7,585 bases of DNA, taken from an uncultured Bacillus sp. (GTDB lineage Bacteria; Bacillota; Bacilli; Bacillales; DSM-1321). This document shows positions 5,163 through 7,585 of this stretch, in pieces. Below the pieces are notes generated by a model. The model ran no database searches. It saw only the letters and a list, made by a program, of their open reading frames with translations, and had not been told where the DNA came from. A program made the position numbers and the translations under genes. The stretch covers positions 1 through 7,585 of the forward strand of contig CAKQBC010000108.1 in NCBI GenBank assembly GCA_934215995.1, in the 5' to 3' direction. Position 1 is the first letter of the stretch, and each line of letters starts with the position of its first letter.

Positions 5163-6638
5163 TTGACTTTGTTTAGTGAATTAGGACTGCAGAAGTCCAC
5201 AATGCGTTCGGTAGAAAAAATGGGATTTGAAGAGGCTACGCCAATACAGGCAGAAACGATTCCGGTAGCCCTTCAAGGGAAAGATGTTATTGGCCAAGCC
5301 CAAACAGGAACTGGTAAAACAGCAGCATTCGGTATTCCATTGATGGAAAAGATTGATGTAAAAGCAGACCACGTGCAAGGAATCGTTATTGCACCGACCC
5401 GCGAACTTGCAATCCAGGTATCTGAAGAGCTATTTAAATTGGGGTACGGCAAACGCGTACGCGTCCTTGCAGTTTACGGAGGACAGGATATCGACCGCCA
5501 AATGCGCGCTCTTAAAAAGAAACCTCATATTATTGTAGGTACACCAGGACGTCTTCTTGACCACATCAACCGTAAGACAATCAAGTTGAACGAAGTGGAA
5601 ACAGTAATCCTTGATGAAGCGGATGAAATGCTGAACATGGGATTCATTGAAGATATTGAATCCATTCTTTCCACAGTTCCGGAAGATCACCAAACATTAT
5701 TGTTCTCTGCAACTATGCCGGCGCCAATCCGCAAAATTGCAGAACGATTCATGGAAGATCCGCATCACGTAAAAGTAAAAGCGAAAGAAATGACTGTTGA
5801 CCGCATTCAGCAGTACTATGTGGAACTGAAAGAGAATGAGAAATTCGACGCGCTAACACGTTTGCTTGATATCCAAATGCCGGAGCTTGCTATCGTATTC
5901 GGACGCACAAAACGCCGTGTGGATGAATTGTCCACTGCGTTGAACCTTCGCGGTTATACCGCAGAAGGAATCCACGGCGACCTTAGCCAGGCAAAACGCT
6001 TGTCCGTCCTTAAGAAATTCAAGGAAGGCAGCATCGATGTGCTTGTAGCAACAGACGTAGCGGCCCGCGGATTGGATATCTCAGGTGTAACGCATGTATA
6101 CAACTTCGATATTCCACAAGATCCTGAGAGCTATGTTCACCGTATCGGACGTACTGGCCGTGCAGGTAAAAACGGGATTGCTGTGTCATTCATCACATAC
6201 CGTGAGAAATCCCAGTTGTTCCTGATTGAAAAAACAACGAATAAACGCATGGAGCGCCTTAAGACTCCTACAATCACAGAAGCGATTGAAGGCCAGCAAA
6301 AAGCTGTTTCCGAAAAAATCATCAATACGATTGAAAATGAAGACCTGTCCATCTATGTTCCGGCAGCTGAAGAATTGCTAGGAAAATACGATGCAACTAC
6401 GCTTGTAGCAACAGTTCTTAAGCTAATGACAAAAGAGCCTGATGCAACACCGGTTAAATTGACAGGTGAAGCGCCGGTATTCAAGAAAGAAAGAAAATCT
6501 TTCTCCGGAAGTGGAAAACAACGCAATGGCCGTGCATACAACCGCAAAGACCAAGGCGGAAAACGCCGCAGCTATGACCGCAATCGCAGCAGCAGCAGCG
6601 ACCGTCGCAGCGGTGGAAGAAGAGAGAAATCCAACTAA
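5163..6638 (+). CDS. cshA: DEAD-box ATP-dependent RNA helicase CshA
   Basis: CshA unwinds RNA duplexes using ATP. In Bacillus it works in RNA decay and ribosome assembly, associates with the RNase Y degradosome, and supports growth in the cold. At 491 residues it has the usual length. Motifs in order: Q motif GFEEATPIQ (21-29), motif I AQTGTGKT (46-53), PTRELA (78-83), TPGR (127-130), DEAD (151-154), SAT (182-184), FGRTK (246-250), [10 protein letters not shown] (296-305) and HRIGRTGR (326-333). These are followed by the C-terminal dimerisation-type region and a basic tail rich in Arg, Ser, Gly and Lys (445-491) that would bind RNA. Extended similarity to B. subtilis CshA (formerly YdbR) from memory makes the name secure. 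Codon use favours CGC/CGT arginine and GTA/GCA codons, unlike the neighbours, as expected for a highly expressed gene. The start is TTG and a long structured region lies upstream, suggesting post-transcriptional control. Confidence 0.97.
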   Translation: MTLFSELGLQKSTMRSVEKMGFEEATPIQAETIPVALQGKDVIGQAQTGTGKTAAFGIPLMEKIDVKADHVQGIVIAPTRELAIQVSEELFKLGYGKRVRVLAVYGGQDIDRQMRALKKKPHIIVGTPGRLLDHINRKTIKLNEVETVILDEADEMLNMGFIEDIESILSTVPEDHQTLLFSATMPAPIRKIAERFMEDPHHVKVKAKEMTVDRIQQYYVELKENEKFDALTRLLDIQMPELAIVFGRTKRRVDELSTALNLRGYTAEGIHGDLSQAKRLSVLKKFKEGSIDVLVATDVAARGLDISGVTHVYNFDIPQDPESYVHRIGRTGRAGKNGIAVSFITYREKSQLFLIEKTTNKRMERLKTPTITEAIEGQQKAVSEKIINTIENEDLSIYVPAAEELLGKYDATTLVATVLKLMTKEPDATPVKLTGEAPVFKKERKSFSGSGKQRNGRAYNRKDQGGKRRSYDRNRSSSSDRRSGGRREKSN

Positions 6639-6648
6639 TAAATATAGG

Positions 6649-6682
6649 AAAACGCACAGGAGATGATCCTGTGCGTTTTTTT
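6649..6682 (+). terminator. Strong intrinsic terminator after cshA
   Basis: AAAACGCACAGGA (6649-6661) pairs perfectly with TCCTGTGCGTTTT (6667-6679) around the loop GATGA, a 13-bp stem, ending in seven T (6676-6682). It lies 10 bases after the stop codon. Confidence 0.96.
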
Positions 6683-6726
6683 ATGGAAAAAAGGCAAAAC
6701 TATAGCAAAGTAAGGAGGGAAGAGAT

Positions 6727-7585
6727 ATGACGACCTACCGATTCGGATACGTGGCTATGAGTGTTCATGTCAGCAATGCTTCGCCATCAAAAACAATGAC
6801 ATTTAAGCAATTTTCCGGAATAGCTGACAGAGAGGCGGCAATCGCAAAGCTTGAGCGGATTGCCCAACTGAACCTGAAAAATTGCCTGCGGCTTCTCCGC
6901 CATAACGCGGCTTACGGCATTCCTTTTTTTCGTTTTAGCTCAAAACTGATTCCGTTGGCCAACCATCCTGAGCTGTCCTCCTGGGACTACATTTCACCGT
7001 TGCAGGAACAACTCGCAGATATCGAGGACTTTTTGAAGGAGCATCCGTGGATGCGCGTTGATTTTCACCCGGATCATTTTGTTCTGCTGAATTCAAAAGA
7101 TAAAGATCTCTTCAAGATGTCCCTGAAGGTCCTTCAGATGCATTATAAGCTCTTGCGGGGAATGGGGGTTGCTCCGATTCATCGCTGCGTGCTCCATGTG
7201 GGAGGGGAATACGAGGATAAGGAAATGGCATTGGAGCAATTCATCCACAATTGGGGCCTGGTGCCGGAACATATCCAGCATATGATAATCCTTGAAAATG
7301 ACGATACTTCCTTCACAGTCAGCGATACGCTGTATTTATGCGAGAAGCTGGATATTCCCCTTGTTTTTGATTATCACCACCACTTGGCCAATCATAATGA
7401 AGATGCCGGGCTAAGCGATGAATGGCTTAGGGTAGTGGAGACGTGGAAGCATTCGCCTCTTCCTGTAAAAATGCATATGTCCAGTCCGAGGCCGGGTAAT
7501 AACTTCAGGGCACATGCTGATTATGTGGATGTTGATATGCTTTTTGATTTCATTCGTCTATCCGCAGGGACGGCGGGGCAAATAG
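6727..7585 (+). CDS. uvsE: UV damage endonuclease UvsE, 3' end cut by the window
   Basis: UvsE (UVDE family) nicks DNA 5' of UV photoproducts and starts an excision repair route that does not need UvrABC. The open frame runs 286 codons to the window edge without a stop; the family is usually about 300-320 residues, so only the C terminus is missing. TIM-barrel motifs are visible: FGYVAMS (6-12), LRHNAAYGIPFFRFSS (57-72), FHPDHF (113-118), LHVGG (156-160), LENDD (189-193), VFDYHHH (212-218), KMHMSSPR (248-255) and HADY (263-266). By comparison with the Thermus enzyme from memory, His114, His157, Glu190, Asp214, His217, His250 and His263 are the metal ligands and Lys248 the modified lysine; the last ligand glutamate would fall just beyond the window. 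AAGGAGG (6712-6718) is 8 bases before the ATG. The only promoter hint is a weak TATAGC at 6701-6706. The terminator after cshA implies separate transcription. Confidence 0.95.
   Translation, partial: MTTYRFGYVAMSVHVSNASPSKTMTFKQFSGIADREAAIAKLERIAQLNLKNCLRLLRHNAAYGIPFFRFSSKLIPLANHPELSSWDYISPLQEQLADIEDFLKEHPWMRVDFHPDHFVLLNSKDKDLFKMSLKVLQMHYKLLRGMGVAPIHRCVLHVGGEYEDKEMALEQFIHNWGLVPEHIQHMIILENDDTSFTVSDTLYLCEKLDIPLVFDYHHHLANHNEDAGLSDEWLRVVETWKHSPLPVKMHMSSPRPGNNFRAHADYVDVDMLFDFIRLSAGTAGQI

Overview
The window looks like chromosomal DNA from a Gram-positive member of the Bacillaceae. The evidence is the ddl-murF-cshA gene order, strong AAGGAGG-type ribosome binding sites, TTG starts, moderate GC with AT-rich spacers, and intrinsic terminators after most genes. 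All genes lie on the + strand. I do not name a genus.

Layout: (1) 44-811, an unrecognised soluble 255-residue protein with a TTG start, closed by a hairpin terminator. (2) 1046-2134, ddl (D-alanine--D-alanine ligase), with an extended -10 element upstream and a strong terminator after it. (3) 2238-3623, murF, with its own terminator. (4) 3814-4524, a small alpha/beta-hydrolase resembling the Bacillus carboxylesterase Est30/YvaK, with a sigma-B-like promoter candidate upstream. (5) 4525-5162, 638 bases with no convincing gene. It holds a promoter-like sequence, a 10-bp-arm palindrome and several hairpins, some mutually exclusive, and reads as a long structured leader of the next gene. (6) 5163-6638, cshA, a DEAD-box RNA helicase with a TTG start and a near-perfect terminator. 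(7) 6727-7585, the first 286 codons of uvsE (UV damage endonuclease), cut by the window end.

Ddl makes the D-Ala-D-Ala dipeptide and MurF adds it to UDP-MurNAc-tripeptide, so these two genes are consecutive steps of peptidoglycan precursor synthesis, although a terminator separates them. The hydrolase, the helicase and the endonuclease are neighbours with no obvious shared pathway. Each sits in its own transcription unit as judged by terminators, except that no convincing terminator was found directly after the hydrolase.

This is mostly a conserved housekeeping region. I see no insertion sequence, CRISPR array, tRNA or rRNA, and no clear novel multi-gene system. The most worthwhile unexplained parts are the 638-base region before cshA, the sigma-B-like promoter before the hydrolase, and the first gene.
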